Positions 6,373 to 14,105 of a stretch of DNA of 35,436 nucleotides are shown here, one piece after another. Source of the DNA: DASTYU01 sp035764655 (lineage in GTDB: Bacteria > Chloroflexota > Limnocylindria > Limnocylindrales > CSP1-4); NCBI GenBank assembly GCA_035764655.1, contig DASTYU010000055.1:1-35436 (forward strand), written 5' to 3'. Position numbers and translations under genes: made by a program. Position 1 is the first letter of the stretch. Each line of letters begins with the position of its first letter. The notes beneath the pieces were generated by a model. That model saw only the letters and a program-made list of their open reading frames with translations, was not told where the DNA came from and did not search any database.

Positions 6373-8493
6373 TCAGACCACCGGCAGCCGGCGCTCCGCC
6401 GGAGCGGCCGCGATCCGGGCGGCCAGCACCTCGCTGACGTCGAGGGTCGCGACGGCGCCCTCGGTCGCCGCGAGGCCGTCCGTGATCATCACCATGCAGA
6501 ACGGGCAGGCCGTGGCGACCGCCTCGACGCCCGTCTCGACGATCTCACGGGCACGCTCCGCGTTGATGCGCGTCCCGCGCGTCTCTTCCATCCACATCCG
6601 GCCGCCGCCCGCGCCGCAGCAGAACGTCTGCCGCCCGGACCGCTCCATCTCCGTGACCGCGACACCCGCCGCTCCGAGCACGTCCCGGGGCGCCGAGATG
6701 ACCCCGTTGTAGCGGGCCAGGTAGCACGAGTCGTGGACGGTGATGCTGCCCGGCCGGTGATCGCCGGTCTCGGAAGTCGCATCCTCGGGCAACGTCGCGA
6801 GCCTCCCGCGGGACACCAGCTCGGCGAGATACGTCGAATGGTGGACCACCCGGTACGAGCCGCCCAACTGCCCGTACTCGTTGCCGATCGTGTTGAAGCA
6901 GTGCGGGCAGGCGGTCACGATCGTCCGCTCCCCCATCCCGTATCGGTTCAACGTGTCGACGTTCCCCGACGCGAGGATCTGGAACACGTAGTCGTTGCCC
7001 ATCCGTCGCGCCGGGTCGCCCGTGCACGACTCCTCCTGGCCGAGCACCGCGAACGACACGCCGGCGGCGTGAAGGCACGTCGCCACGGCGCGGGCGACCT
7101 TCTGGTTGCGCGGATCGAACGCGGCCGCGCAGCCGACCCAGTACAGGACCTCCAGCTGGTCCAGCTCGCCCGCGGCCTGCACCTCGGTCACGGTTCGAAC
7201 CGGGAACGACAACGGCTTGGTCCAGTCGAGCCGCGCGGTCGCCGGCTGGCCCCACGGGTTGCCCTGCCCCTCCATCGCCCGCATCGCGACGGTCAGCTCC
7301 TGCGGGAACCGAGACTCTTCGAGGACCAGGTTCCGACGAAGCCCGACGATCTTGTCGACGTGCTCGATGAGCACCGGGCAGGCCTCGACGCACGCTCCGC
7401 ACGTGACGCAGTCCCATACCGCGTCGTAGGGGATCGCCGCGTCGACGATCGGCCGCACCAGTGCCGCCTCGTCCGGCCGCGTGTCGTCCAAGCCGTACGT
7501 CTCGCGCACGAGCGGCGAGTTCGGGATGAGGTCGACGCCGTGCTCGGCTTCGACCGACATATCGCGGATGCCCATGATGAACGTCTTCGGGTTGAGCGGC
7601 TTCCCGGTGTTCCAGGCGGGGCAGGCGGCCTGACACCGACCGCACTCGGTGCAGGTGAACCCATCGAGCAGATCCTTCCAGCCGAGGTCCTGCAGGGTCT
7701 TCAGCCCGAATGTCGCGTTCTCGTCCTCGATGTCGAGCTTCGGCAGCTCACCGCGCGGCCGAAGCTTGCGGAACCAGATGTTCGGGAAGCTGGACGCGAT
7801 GTGGAGGTGCTTCGAGAACGGCAGGTAGGCCAGGAATGCCGCGACCAGCAACATGTGGCCCCACCACAGGATGGCGAAGCCGGTCTCGAGCGCGTTGTCG
7901 GACAGCGCCGCTCGCAGCGGCACGGCCAGCGCCGTCGACACGAACGCACCCGGTTCGTCGCCGTAGCGAGCGAACTCGAACGCTTCCGCGAGGAGCTCCG
8001 TCGCGACCACCCCGCCGATCATGCCGAGGATGATCAGTGCGTCCCGGTTGAGCGTGAGGCGGGCGGGCTTGGTCACGAGCCGCCGCCAGAACGCCCAGGC
8101 GATGCAGACCAGGACGACGATCGCGACGACGTTCTGCAGCGCGCTCACGAGCGCCCACAGCAGGCCGTCGAACGGGATCGACAGGAGCGTCTCGATCAGG
8201 CCACCGGTCACGATGTTCGCCGTCCCGACAGTGAGCAGGACGAAGCCCCAGAAGATGCCGGCGTGCATCAGCCCGGCCCGCCAATCGCGGAACATGCGGC
8301 TCTGGACGAAGGCGTACTGGATGAGTCCGACGAAGCGGCGCGGGATGTCGGCAAACGGACGTGGGCCGCTGGCGCGCGCGGCGGCGAACACGCGCAGGTG
8401 GCGCGCCATGGCGAGGGCGAAGAACGCTGCCGCGCCCCAGAACAGCACGAAGACGAAGGGGTACGCCGGGACCTCGGCGAACGGTTCGAACAC
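6373..8493 (-). CDS. Membrane ETF:menaquinone oxidoreductase-like Fe-S protein (DUF224/EMO type)
   Basis: The 706-residue protein joins a b-type-cytochrome-like membrane part to a heterodisulfide-reductase-like Fe-S part. Hydrophobic helices lie near 12-29, 77-97, 111-137, 153-170 and 204-226. Two [4Fe-4S] motifs follow: C281, C284, C287, C291 (CTECGRCQAACP) and C362, C365, C368, C372 (CVTCGACVEACP). Two CCG domains then follow, with C455, C490 and C529-P-H-C532, and C590, CC at 625-626 and C663-P-F-C666. Proteins of this architecture oxidise ETF and reduce menaquinone during beta-oxidation. The role is inferred from architecture and from etfBA and an acyl-CoA dehydrogenase nearby. The GTG start lies 2 bp after moaB, so it is the distal gene of the molybdenum-cofactor operon. 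Confidence 0.88.
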   Translation of the reverse strand: MFEPFAEVPAYPFVFVLFWGAAAFFALAMARHLRVFAAARASGPRPFADIPRRFVGLIQYAFVQSRMFRDWRAGLMHAGIFWGFVLLTVGTANIVTGGLIETLLSIPFDGLLWALVSALQNVVAIVVLVCIAWAFWRRLVTKPARLTLNRDALIILGMIGGVVATELLAEAFEFARYGDEPGAFVSTALAVPLRAALSDNALETGFAILWWGHMLLVAAFLAYLPFSKHLHIASSFPNIWFRKLRPRGELPKLDIEDENATFGLKTLQDLGWKDLLDGFTCTECGRCQAACPAWNTGKPLNPKTFIMGIRDMSVEAEHGVDLIPNSPLVRETYGLDDTRPDEAALVRPIVDAAIPYDAVWDCVTCGACVEACPVLIEHVDKIVGLRRNLVLEESRFPQELTVAMRAMEGQGNPWGQPATARLDWTKPLSFPVRTVTEVQAAGELDQLEVLYWVGCAAAFDPRNQKVARAVATCLHAAGVSFAVLGQEESCTGDPARRMGNDYVFQILASGNVDTLNRYGMGERTIVTACPHCFNTIGNEYGQLGGSYRVVHHSTYLAELVSRGRLATLPEDATSETGDHRPGSITVHDSCYLARYNGVISAPRDVLGAAGVAVTEMERSGRQTFCCGAGGGRMWMEETRGTRINAERAREIVETGVEAVATACPFCMVMITDGLAATEGAVATLDVSEVLAARIAAAPAERRLPVV

Positions 8494-8495
8494 GA

Positions 8496-9065
8496 TCAGC
8501 GGGCGCCCGACCCGCGCTTCGGCTCCGGTGCAGCGTGGTCGTGCGGGCCGGCGAGCGTCTCAAGGGCGTGGTCGAGGAGCGGCACGAGCGCCTCGAGCGA
8601 TTCGAGCGCGCCCTTCGGGCTGCCCGGGAGGTTGACGATCAACGTCCTGCCGCGGACGCCGACCACGCCGCGCGACAGGTCCGCGAACGGGGTCTTGGCA
8701 CGCCCCGCGGCACGCATCGCCTCGGCCATGCCAGGCACCTCGTAATCGACGATGGCCTTGGTCGCCTGGGGCGTGACGTCGCGGGGCGTCAGGCCGGTGC
8801 CGCCGGTTGTCACCACGAGGGGATGGACGGCCGTCGCCGCCGCCAGCGCGCGCGAGATCCGGCCCTTCTCGTCGGGGACGACCATCCGTTCCACCGCGAA
8901 CCCAAGCTCTTCGAGACGCCGGCTGACGTCGGCCCCCGACGTGTCCTCGCGCTCACCCGCCGCGCTCCGGTCACTCGCGGTGAGGACCAGCGCGGAGCGT
9001 CCCGTGGCGGCCCCGGGCGTGACGGCCTTCGGGTTCGCGTCGGGTTCGCGGTCGGTGTCGGTCAC
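8496..9065 (-). CDS. moaB: Molybdopterin biosynthesis protein MoaB/MogA family
   Basis: The family adenylylates molybdopterin before metal insertion (MogA), or has an equivalent role in many bacteria (MoaB). The 189-residue protein has LVLTASDRSAAGEREDTSG, the conserved VVTTGGTGLTPRDVTPQAT motif of the MPT-binding fold, and LIVNLPGSPKGALE near the end. The N-terminal 20 residues and the C-terminal HDHAAPEPKRG tail are low-complexity extensions. The GTG start overlaps the moaC stop by four bases (GTGA), indicating translational coupling. The sequence alone does not separate MogA from MoaB. Confidence 0.92.
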   Translation of the reverse strand: MTDTDREPDANPKAVTPGAATGRSALVLTASDRSAAGEREDTSGADVSRRLEELGFAVERMVVPDEKGRISRALAAATAVHPLVVTTGGTGLTPRDVTPQATKAIVDYEVPGMAEAMRAAGRAKTPFADLSRGVVGVRGRTLIVNLPGSPKGALESLEALVPLLDHALETLAGPHDHAAPEPKRGSGAR

Positions 9066-9655
9066 GCCGGCCGCTTCCGCTTCGAACTGACCCGGCCGGC
9101 GACGCGATCTCCGGGCCGCCGGGCCGGCCGCTTGCCCGCCGTGTCCTCCGCTGCTCGCGTCCAGTCGCCGCTTTTGCCACCGGTCTTGGACACGAGCCGG
9201 ACCGAGCGGATCTCGACGCCCTTCTCGACGCCCTTCACCATGTCGTACACCGTCAGCGCGGCGACCGACGCCGCGGTCAAGGCCTCCATCTCGACACCGG
9301 TCTGCGCCGTCGTCGCGGCCTCCGCCCTCACGCGGAGCAGCCCGGCGGCGCGGTCGGGGGTGATCGCCACGACCAGGTCGGTCAGCGGAAGCGGGTGGCA
9401 GAGCGGGATCAGGTCGCTGGTGCGCTTCGCCGCCATGACGCCCGCGAGTTCCGCGACGCCAAGGACGTCGCCTTTCGGGCCGCCGCCGTCGATGACCAGG
9501 CTGAGCGTCTCCTGGCTCACGGCGACCGCGGCCTCGGCGACGGCACGGCGTGCGGTCAGCGGCTTGTCGGACACGTCGACCATTCGCGGGCGACCGGACC
9601 GGTCCACGTGGGTCAGCCGGCGACGTTCGGCGCGGGGCGCGGGCTTGCGGTCCAT
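9062..9655 (-). CDS. moaC: Cyclic pyranopterin monophosphate synthase MoaC
   Basis: MoaC works after MoaA to convert the GTP-derived intermediate to cyclic pyranopterin monophosphate, the first stable molybdenum-cofactor intermediate. The core has LTHVDRSGRPRMVDVSDKP at the start, then LIPLCHPLPLTDL (active-site loop) and TTAQTGVEMEALTAASVAAL. The conserved YDMVKGVEKG helix and the terminal SKTGGKSG complete the family signature. ATG at 9655 is chosen because GGAGGAG precedes it by a few bases; the open frame runs further but into moeA. At 197 residues it is longer than the usual 160 owing to a basic C-terminal tail (KRPARRPGDR and beyond). moaB overlaps it by four bases. Confidence 0.95.
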   Translation of the reverse strand: MDRKPAPRAERRRLTHVDRSGRPRMVDVSDKPLTARRAVAEAAVAVSQETLSLVIDGGGPKGDVLGVAELAGVMAAKRTSDLIPLCHPLPLTDLVVAITPDRAAGLLRVRAEAATTAQTGVEMEALTAASVAALTVYDMVKGVEKGVEIRSVRLVSKTGGKSGDWTRAAEDTAGKRPARRPGDRVAGRVSSKRKRPA

Positions 9656-9668
9656 CGCTCCTCCTCGG

Positions 9669-11003
9669 TCAGGCCTCGTCGAGCCACCACAGCGCAACCG
9701 GGGCACCGGCCGCCAGCTCGTCATCCGCCTCCGGAATGATGGCAAGTGCGTCGGCCTTCGCGAGGGCCGAGATGACATGGCTCCCCTGCCCGCCGGCGAG
9801 CCGCACCTTGACCCGGCCGTCCTCGTCGCGAAGCGGTGTGCCGGCATCGTCGCGCTCGGCGATCACGCGGATGAACGCCCGCCGGCCGTGGCTCTTCCGA
9901 ACGGGCTCGAGCAGCGTCGCCTTCTCCGCCGGCCGCAGGAGGTCCCGCCGACCGGCGAGCCGCCGCAGCGCGGGGCGCACGAAGAGCTCGAACGTGACGA
10001 AGCTCGACACGGGGTTGCCGGGGAGGCCGAAGACGAGCGCAGGTGTGCCGCCGTTCGGGCGCTCCGCCGTGCCGAACGCGAAGGGCTTGCCAGGCTGGAC
10101 GGCGACCCGCCACAGCTCCATCCGGCCCACGGTCTCGATCGCGGTCTTCACGACGTCGTACGGCCCGACGGACACGCCGCCTGAGATGATCAGGGCGTCG
10201 GCGCCCTCGTCGAGTGCCCGTCGCAGCCGGCCCAGGACGTCATCCAGCTCGTCTCGCGCGATGCCCAGGTCGATCGGCTGACATCCGGCGCGCTCGACCA
10301 GCGCACGGAGGCCCGGGCCGTTGGCGTCGGGGATCCCGGCGCCTCCGAGCGGTTCACCGGCCGCGCGCACCTCGTCGCCGGTGGCCAGCACCGCCACCCT
10401 GGGGCGCAGGTAGACATCGAGTTGCGCCACGCCCGCGCCGGCCGCAAGGGCGAGCGCCGATGGACGGAGCCGGCGGCCAGGTTCGAGGAGCGTGGCACCC
10501 TGCTCGAGGTCGCTGCCGCGCGGACGAATGGCGGTGCCCGGCTCGACGGTCTCGTGGACGAGGATCGCGGCTGGAAGCGGGCCGCTCGCATCGCGACCGC
10601 GGTCGCCCGGCCGACCGTGCGCGTCGAGCGGCGTCGTCGATTCCACCTGGACCACGGCGTCCGCGCCGGCCGGGACCGGGGCACCCGTCGCGATCCGGAA
10701 GGCCGCGCCATCCTGGACCGTCTCGGCAGCGGCCCTGCCGGCCGGCACGTCTCCGGTAATGATGAGCCGGCTGGGTGCGTCCTCGGACGCGGTCGCGGTA
10801 TCCGCGGCCCTCACCGCATACCCGTCCATTGCCGAGTTGTCCCACGGGGGCAGCGACACCGCCGCCACGACCGGCGCCGCCAGGACGCGACCGAGAGCCT
10901 CCGCTGTCGCGATCGTCTCGGTCCCCACGGGACCGCCGATCGCTTCGATGACGCCTCTTCGCGCCTCCTCGACCGAGAGCAGGCGGTCCATCTCGATGCT
11001 CAT
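9669..11003 (-). CDS. moeA: Molybdopterin molybdenumtransferase MoeA
   Basis: MoeA inserts molybdate into adenylylated molybdopterin. The 444-residue protein has the domain I/III signature PPWDNSAMDGYAVRAADT. DGAAFRIATGAPVPAGADAV follows, then the MPT-binding domain with IISGGVSVGPYDVVK and the VFGLPGNPVSS motif. A C-terminal beta domain contains the GGQGSHVISALAKADALAII segment. ATG at 11003 is preceded by GGAGG and overlaps the stop of the DUF1461 gene by four bases; the open frame could extend to 11090 but without a ribosome site. moaC starts 13 bp downstream. No molybdoenzyme is encoded in this window. Confidence 0.95.
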   Translation of the reverse strand: MSIEMDRLLSVEEARRGVIEAIGGPVGTETIATAEALGRVLAAPVVAAVSLPPWDNSAMDGYAVRAADTATASEDAPSRLIITGDVPAGRAAAETVQDGAAFRIATGAPVPAGADAVVQVESTTPLDAHGRPGDRGRDASGPLPAAILVHETVEPGTAIRPRGSDLEQGATLLEPGRRLRPSALALAAGAGVAQLDVYLRPRVAVLATGDEVRAAGEPLGGAGIPDANGPGLRALVERAGCQPIDLGIARDELDDVLGRLRRALDEGADALIISGGVSVGPYDVVKTAIETVGRMELWRVAVQPGKPFAFGTAERPNGGTPALVFGLPGNPVSSFVTFELFVRPALRRLAGRRDLLRPAEKATLLEPVRKSHGRRAFIRVIAERDDAGTPLRDEDGRVKVRLAGGQGSHVISALAKADALAIIPEADDELAAGAPVALWWLDEA

Positions 11004-11713
11004 GCGCCCTCCGGAGCCGGATTCGGGTGGCCGGCGGCACGCTCGGCGCGGAGTGATGCCGCGCGTTCCCGGCTGCCCGCAATCCACCACAGCGCTGCGC
11101 CGAGCACGACGATCAGCACCCCGACCGCCATCGCAGTCTCCTGCCAGAACTGGAAGGGAAACAGCTGGACCATGCGTTCGGTGGACGGATCGAACGTGTA
11201 CGAGCCACCCGCAAAGAGCAGGCGGTGGAACGTCTCGAAGAGCGTGTCGAAGGCAACGAGCGCGACCACGCCCAGCACGACGACACCCACGGCGAGCACG
11301 GCAGCGCCGCGCCGGACGCCGTGCCAGAAGCGCCCCCGATCAACGAGCGCCGCGACACCGAGCACGATCAACGACGCACCGCCGAGGATCCACAGGCCGC
11401 GGAACACCGTCTGCACGTCGCGCATGTGTCCCCGCTCACGCTCATTGAGGACGGCCTCGCCGGCCACTTCCTGGTCGAAGAACCCGGGACCGACGAGCAT
11501 GTCGGCCACGATCGCGTTCGTGACCCTCGCCACGTCGGCCTCGGAGAACCCGGTCCAGGCCGCCGATTCGGCCCGGCCCTGCTCGAAGGCGAGCCATGGC
11601 GAGCTGAGGAACGGCAGGATGGCGATGGACACGATGACGACCGCCGTCGCGACGCCGATGAGGACCGTCGCCGCGGGGCCACGCCACGAGCGATCAGGTT
11701 CGATGGCGGTCAC
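11000..11713 (-). CDS. DUF1461 (TIGR01906-like) integral membrane protein
   Basis: The 237-residue membrane protein has about four hydrophobic helices (near residues 14-36, 98-120, 133-157 and 200-220). Between the first and second is an extracytoplasmic-looking region, WTGFSEADVARVTNAIVADM, followed by RERGHMRDVQTVF. The 'HM.DV..vF' signature is typical of DUF1461/TIGR01906 proteins. Start choice: the GTG at 11713 begins VTAIEPDRSW. A longer frame reaches 12031 but crosses a repeat-filled spacer and has arginine/serine-rich shadow composition. TACCAT lies six bases before the GTG, compatible with a leaderless transcript. It heads the operon with moeA, moaC and moaB; why it sits there is not known. 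Confidence 0.8.
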   Translation of the reverse strand: MTAIEPDRSWRGPAATVLIGVATAVVIVSIAILPFLSSPWLAFEQGRAESAAWTGFSEADVARVTNAIVADMLVGPGFFDQEVAGEAVLNERERGHMRDVQTVFRGLWILGGASLIVLGVAALVDRGRFWHGVRRGAAVLAVGVVVLGVVALVAFDTLFETFHRLLFAGGSYTFDPSTERMVQLFPFQFWQETAMAVGVLIVVLGAALWWIAGSRERAASLRAERAAGHPNPAPEGA

Positions 11714-11747
11714 GCGAGCATGGTAGCGGGGTTCGCGCGGGCGGCCT

Positions 11748-11899
11748 GTGGTCTGGGAGACCACGGAATCTGATCGAAATCCCGTGGCGGGCGCGATCCG
11801 CGCACCGATCGGGCGGAGTCGTGGTCTGCCCGACCACGACTGGCTCGGAATCGGCAGCCTGGACGCCTTAAGGGCCGAAATCGTGGTCCGCGAGACCAC
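11748..11899. repeat. Cluster of three GTGGTC/GACCAC palindromes
   Basis: Three related stem-loops occur: GTGGTCT-GGG-AGACCAC (11748-11764), a perfect 10-bp inverted repeat AGTCGTGGTC/GACCACGACT with a 5-base loop (11817-11841), and GTGGTC-CGCGA-GACCAC (11883-11899). Flanks also recur, for example GAAATC before GTGG (11776 and 11877 areas) and GGAATC after the stems. The cluster fills the 214-bp spacer between the DUF4332 stop and the DUF1461 start. No gene is seen there. Confidence 0.85.
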
Positions 11900-11927
11900 A
11901 AGCCGCGCCCGGGAATGGGAACCAGCG

Positions 11928-12317
11928 CTACTCCTCTTCGAGGGTCCGGGCCTGGTCCCACCAGCTCTCGATCGTGAGATCGGTCGGTGGCTGGACCTTG
12001 AGCTCCTCTGCGCCACGCGTGAGCCGGTCACGGAATGCTTCGAGGCTCAACGCAAGGATGTCGCGCAGGCCCTCGATCCCCGACTGGATCAGCAGCTGGT
12101 GCTCGTCCGCCCCGAAGCCGGCGAGGTTGAGCATCAGGGCCTCGTCGCGCCACTCGAGGACGTCATTCGGCGTCGCCTTGACCTGATCGGCGAGCGTCTG
12201 GCGGCGCGTCGGCGTCTCCGACACCTCGAGCAGCAAGCCCGTGGTGAAGATCCCCTGGTGCTCGAGGCGCTCGAGCAGCACGGGCTCGATGCGGGTCAGC
12301 TCATCGATCGGTGGCAC
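11928..12317 (-). CDS. DUF4332 helix-hairpin-helix protein
   Basis: The 129-residue protein matches the DUF4332 pattern of two helix-hairpin-helix-like units. The visible signature is an N-terminal 'gIdelv.ie.v.l..Le..GI.ttg.LLe' unit (IDELTRIEPVLLERLEHQGI), then TPTRRQTLADQVKATPNDVLEW. A second unit has 'l.l.gfG.de..LL..sGIe.l.dil' (LMLNLAGFGADEHQLLIQSG). Such proteins are predicted nucleic-acid- or protein-binding modules with no known activity. GTG at 12317 is preferred, with GGAGG upstream, over a longer frame to 12434 that overlaps the 54-residue gene. It lies 40 bp downstream of that small gene. Confidence 0.8.
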   Translation of the reverse strand: MPPIDELTRIEPVLLERLEHQGIFTTGLLLEVSETPTRRQTLADQVKATPNDVLEWRDEALMLNLAGFGADEHQLLIQSGIEGLRDILALSLEAFRDRLTRGAEELKVQPPTDLTIESWWDQARTLEEE

Positions 12318-12357
12318 GGTGCGGGGCAACCTCCGTGGTGCATGGGCGCGGCCATTA

Positions 12358-12522
12358 TCACCCGCTGACGCAGGCTCGGAAGCGTTCAAGGGCGGAAGCC
12401 TCGGTGGGGTCCTTCGCGATCTTGATCGTCCCATCCTCCAGCGGGTGCAGGTATCGGGGCACGAGCGAGGCCGCGCCCAGCGGCAGAAGGGCGATGAGGC
12501 ACCGAGCGAGGAGCCTACTCAC
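12358..12522 (-). CDS. Small secreted or membrane protein, 54 residues
   Basis: A GTG start at 12522 overlaps the stop of the upstream phosphatase-superfamily gene by eight bases and reads 54 codons to TGA at 12358. The protein begins MSRLLARCLIALLPLGAASL: basic residues, then a hydrophobic helix ending in an alanine/serine patch, like a signal peptide or single TM anchor. A short charged tail ends FRACVSG. Its position, tightly coupled between two real genes, and the signal-like start argue that it is translated. It is unusually short, no family is recognised, and one or two cysteines would be exposed after export. Confidence 0.55.
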   Translation of the reverse strand: MSRLLARCLIALLPLGAASLVPRYLHPLEDGTIKIAKDPTEASALERFRACVSG

Positions 12523-14026
12523 GTTGCTCCAGGTACTCGTTCATGTCGTGGAAGTCGTAGATGTGGTCGTTGTCGGGCCAGTTGTAGCTGTGGACCGCCA
12601 GGTCCGGCAGATCGGCGCCGAAGTACTCGCGGAAGATCGTCCGGAACGTGTTCACGGTGCTGAACGTGGCCGGCAGCCGGCCGTCGAAGCCGGGCAGGTA
12701 CAGCGCGTTCAGCACGCCGTAGCGGACGGCCGCGTAGTCCACGCTGTCCTCCGGGCAGTCGACGCTCCGGCAGAACAACGGCCCCTCATCGGCCTGCACG
12801 ATGACGATCGGATCCTGGTCGTCGGGCCCGGACAACAGGTCGTCGACGATCGATTTGATGTTCGCGTTGGCAAACGCGACGTGGCCGCGGTAGAGGTCCT
12901 TCTCCTCGCCCCGTTTCGCCTCGTCTTCAGGGATCACCGACCCATCGGCACGAAACACGTACGGATCGTGCGGCAACAGGACGTGAGCGAAGACGAACTT
13001 CGGCCCGGGCGCCGTCGCCAGGCGATGCAGCTGGCGGAAGGCGAACAACGTCCCCTCACGGTGGCGGTCGCGGAACGTCGTCTCGGGCGTCTCGATGTCG
13101 AGCACGCGCTCGATCGCCGGCATGATCGTCGTATCGCGGAGGACGTTCTCGAACTCGCTCGTGGTATCGAAGCTCAGGTTCTCGTCGGCGAATGGGATCG
13201 ACGCCGTCGCCTCGAACCAGGCCCCGATGTGGAAGTAGCGGTAGCCCTGCCCCTGGAGGAATCGCCCGACCTGGTGGTTGGCGATCATCTCGTGGGCGGG
13301 CGTCCGGTCATCGCTGTTCGGCCCGATCTCCTCGGCCAGGTTGTCGAGGTAGCGCATGTTCAGGATGGCGGCAAGCGAGAAGTCGGTCGCGCGATACGAG
13401 CCGCGGCTGTCGGCGGGCACCTGGAACCCCCGCTCGGCGAGCCAGTCATACAGGTCGTTGTCGGTGATCCCAAAGCGCCGCTCGATCGCGTCCGCGGAGC
13501 CGTAGCGATCGAAGACCAGGTAGTAGATATCCGGCGCAGACGTGGTCCCGGACGCGGCCGTGACCGGCCCGGCGAGCGACACCGGAGTCCGCCCGGCACG
13601 GTTCAGCTCGTACGGGATGATCGTGATCGAGACGAGCACCACGAGGACGACTGCCACGAGGTTCAGGCCGCGTGTGAGTCCCGCCACCGAGCGTGCCCGC
13701 GCCGCATGGATGGCGGCGATGATCACGATCACGGCCCAGAACGCGAGCTGGATCCGATCCGTCGTCCCGGCTCCCAGCAACCCCGCGACGTGGCCGTAGG
13801 CGAAGAACGCCACGACCAGTGCCGAGGCCACGATCGCGGCGCGCTCCACGTTGCGGTAGATCAGCGTGGCGACGCCCAGCGCGACGGCTGCCCCGAGAAC
13901 CGCGCGGCCCAGCGGCGCCCCGATGTCGACGAGCAGGACCTCGGCGAGGTTCTGGGCGTACAGGAACAGCACCGCATAGGCGGCGAACAGCAACGGGTGG
14001 AAGGGCAGCCGGGACAGGCGCGTCAA
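12515..14026 (-). CDS. Membrane-bound alkaline-phosphatase-superfamily (sulfatase-like) enzyme
   Basis: The 503-residue protein has about five N-terminal helices (to residue 137), then an extracytoplasmic domain of the sulfatase/phosphoethanolamine-transferase fold. The domain starts DIYYLVFDRYGS (166-177), where D173 is a likely metal ligand. It contains HVLLPHDPYVF (348-358), which fits the H..lPH.Py metal-binding motif. QADEGP (411-416) lies where the second Asp/His pair usually is. The nucleophile is not certain; Ser177 is a candidate. The layout resembles LTA-synthase-like polymer or glycan modifiers, but the substrate is unknown. The start is weak: TTG at 14026 with no clear ribosome site. 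It heads an operon with the 54-residue gene and the DUF4332 gene. Confidence 0.8.
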   Translation of the reverse strand: MTRLSRLPFHPLLFAAYAVLFLYAQNLAEVLLVDIGAPLGRAVLGAAVALGVATLIYRNVERAAIVASALVVAFFAYGHVAGLLGAGTTDRIQLAFWAVIVIIAAIHAARARSVAGLTRGLNLVAVVLVVLVSITIIPYELNRAGRTPVSLAGPVTAASGTTSAPDIYYLVFDRYGSADAIERRFGITDNDLYDWLAERGFQVPADSRGSYRATDFSLAAILNMRYLDNLAEEIGPNSDDRTPAHEMIANHQVGRFLQGQGYRYFHIGAWFEATASIPFADENLSFDTTSEFENVLRDTTIMPAIERVLDIETPETTFRDRHREGTLFAFRQLHRLATAPGPKFVFAHVLLPHDPYVFRADGSVIPEDEAKRGEEKDLYRGHVAFANANIKSIVDDLLSGPDDQDPIVIVQADEGPLFCRSVDCPEDSVDYAAVRYGVLNALYLPGFDGRLPATFSTVNTFRTIFREYFGADLPDLAVHSYNWPDNDHIYDFHDMNEYLEQRE

Positions 14027-14043
14027 CGTACGCGCTTCGGACG

Positions 14044-14075
14044 AGCTCCCCCGTGACTTCCGGGGGATGGGAGCT
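14044..14075. promoter_or_regulatory. Inverted repeat in the divergent spacer before the J-domain gene
   Basis: AGCTCCC (14044-14050) and GGGAGCT (14069-14075) form a 7-bp stem, with an inner CC/GG extension. It sits in the 79-bp divergent spacer between the phosphatase-superfamily gene and the J-domain gene. It may be an operator or a leader hairpin; nothing else marks a promoter. Confidence 0.35.
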
Positions 14076-14105
14076 TCCGCATGACCACCCCGACACTCCT
14101 TGGCG

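Noticed and set aside
5947..8745. 932-residue plus-strand frame
   Set aside because: Antisense to the DUF224 gene, His/Arg/Asp-rich with no motif; its only intergenic part is the 62-bp repeat array.
8361..10184. Long plus-strand open frame over moaB, moaC and moeA
   Set aside because: Arg/Gly/Ser-rich shadow of three recognised minus-strand genes; high GC leaves few stops.
11714..12031. N-terminal extension of the DUF1461 protein
   Set aside because: Runs through palindromic repeats with Arg/Ser shadow composition; GTG at 11713 fits the family.
12355..12360. GATAAT on the minus strand as a promoter for the DUF4332 gene
   Set aside because: It overlaps the TGA stop of the 54-residue gene and no -35 is convincing; co-transcription is simpler.
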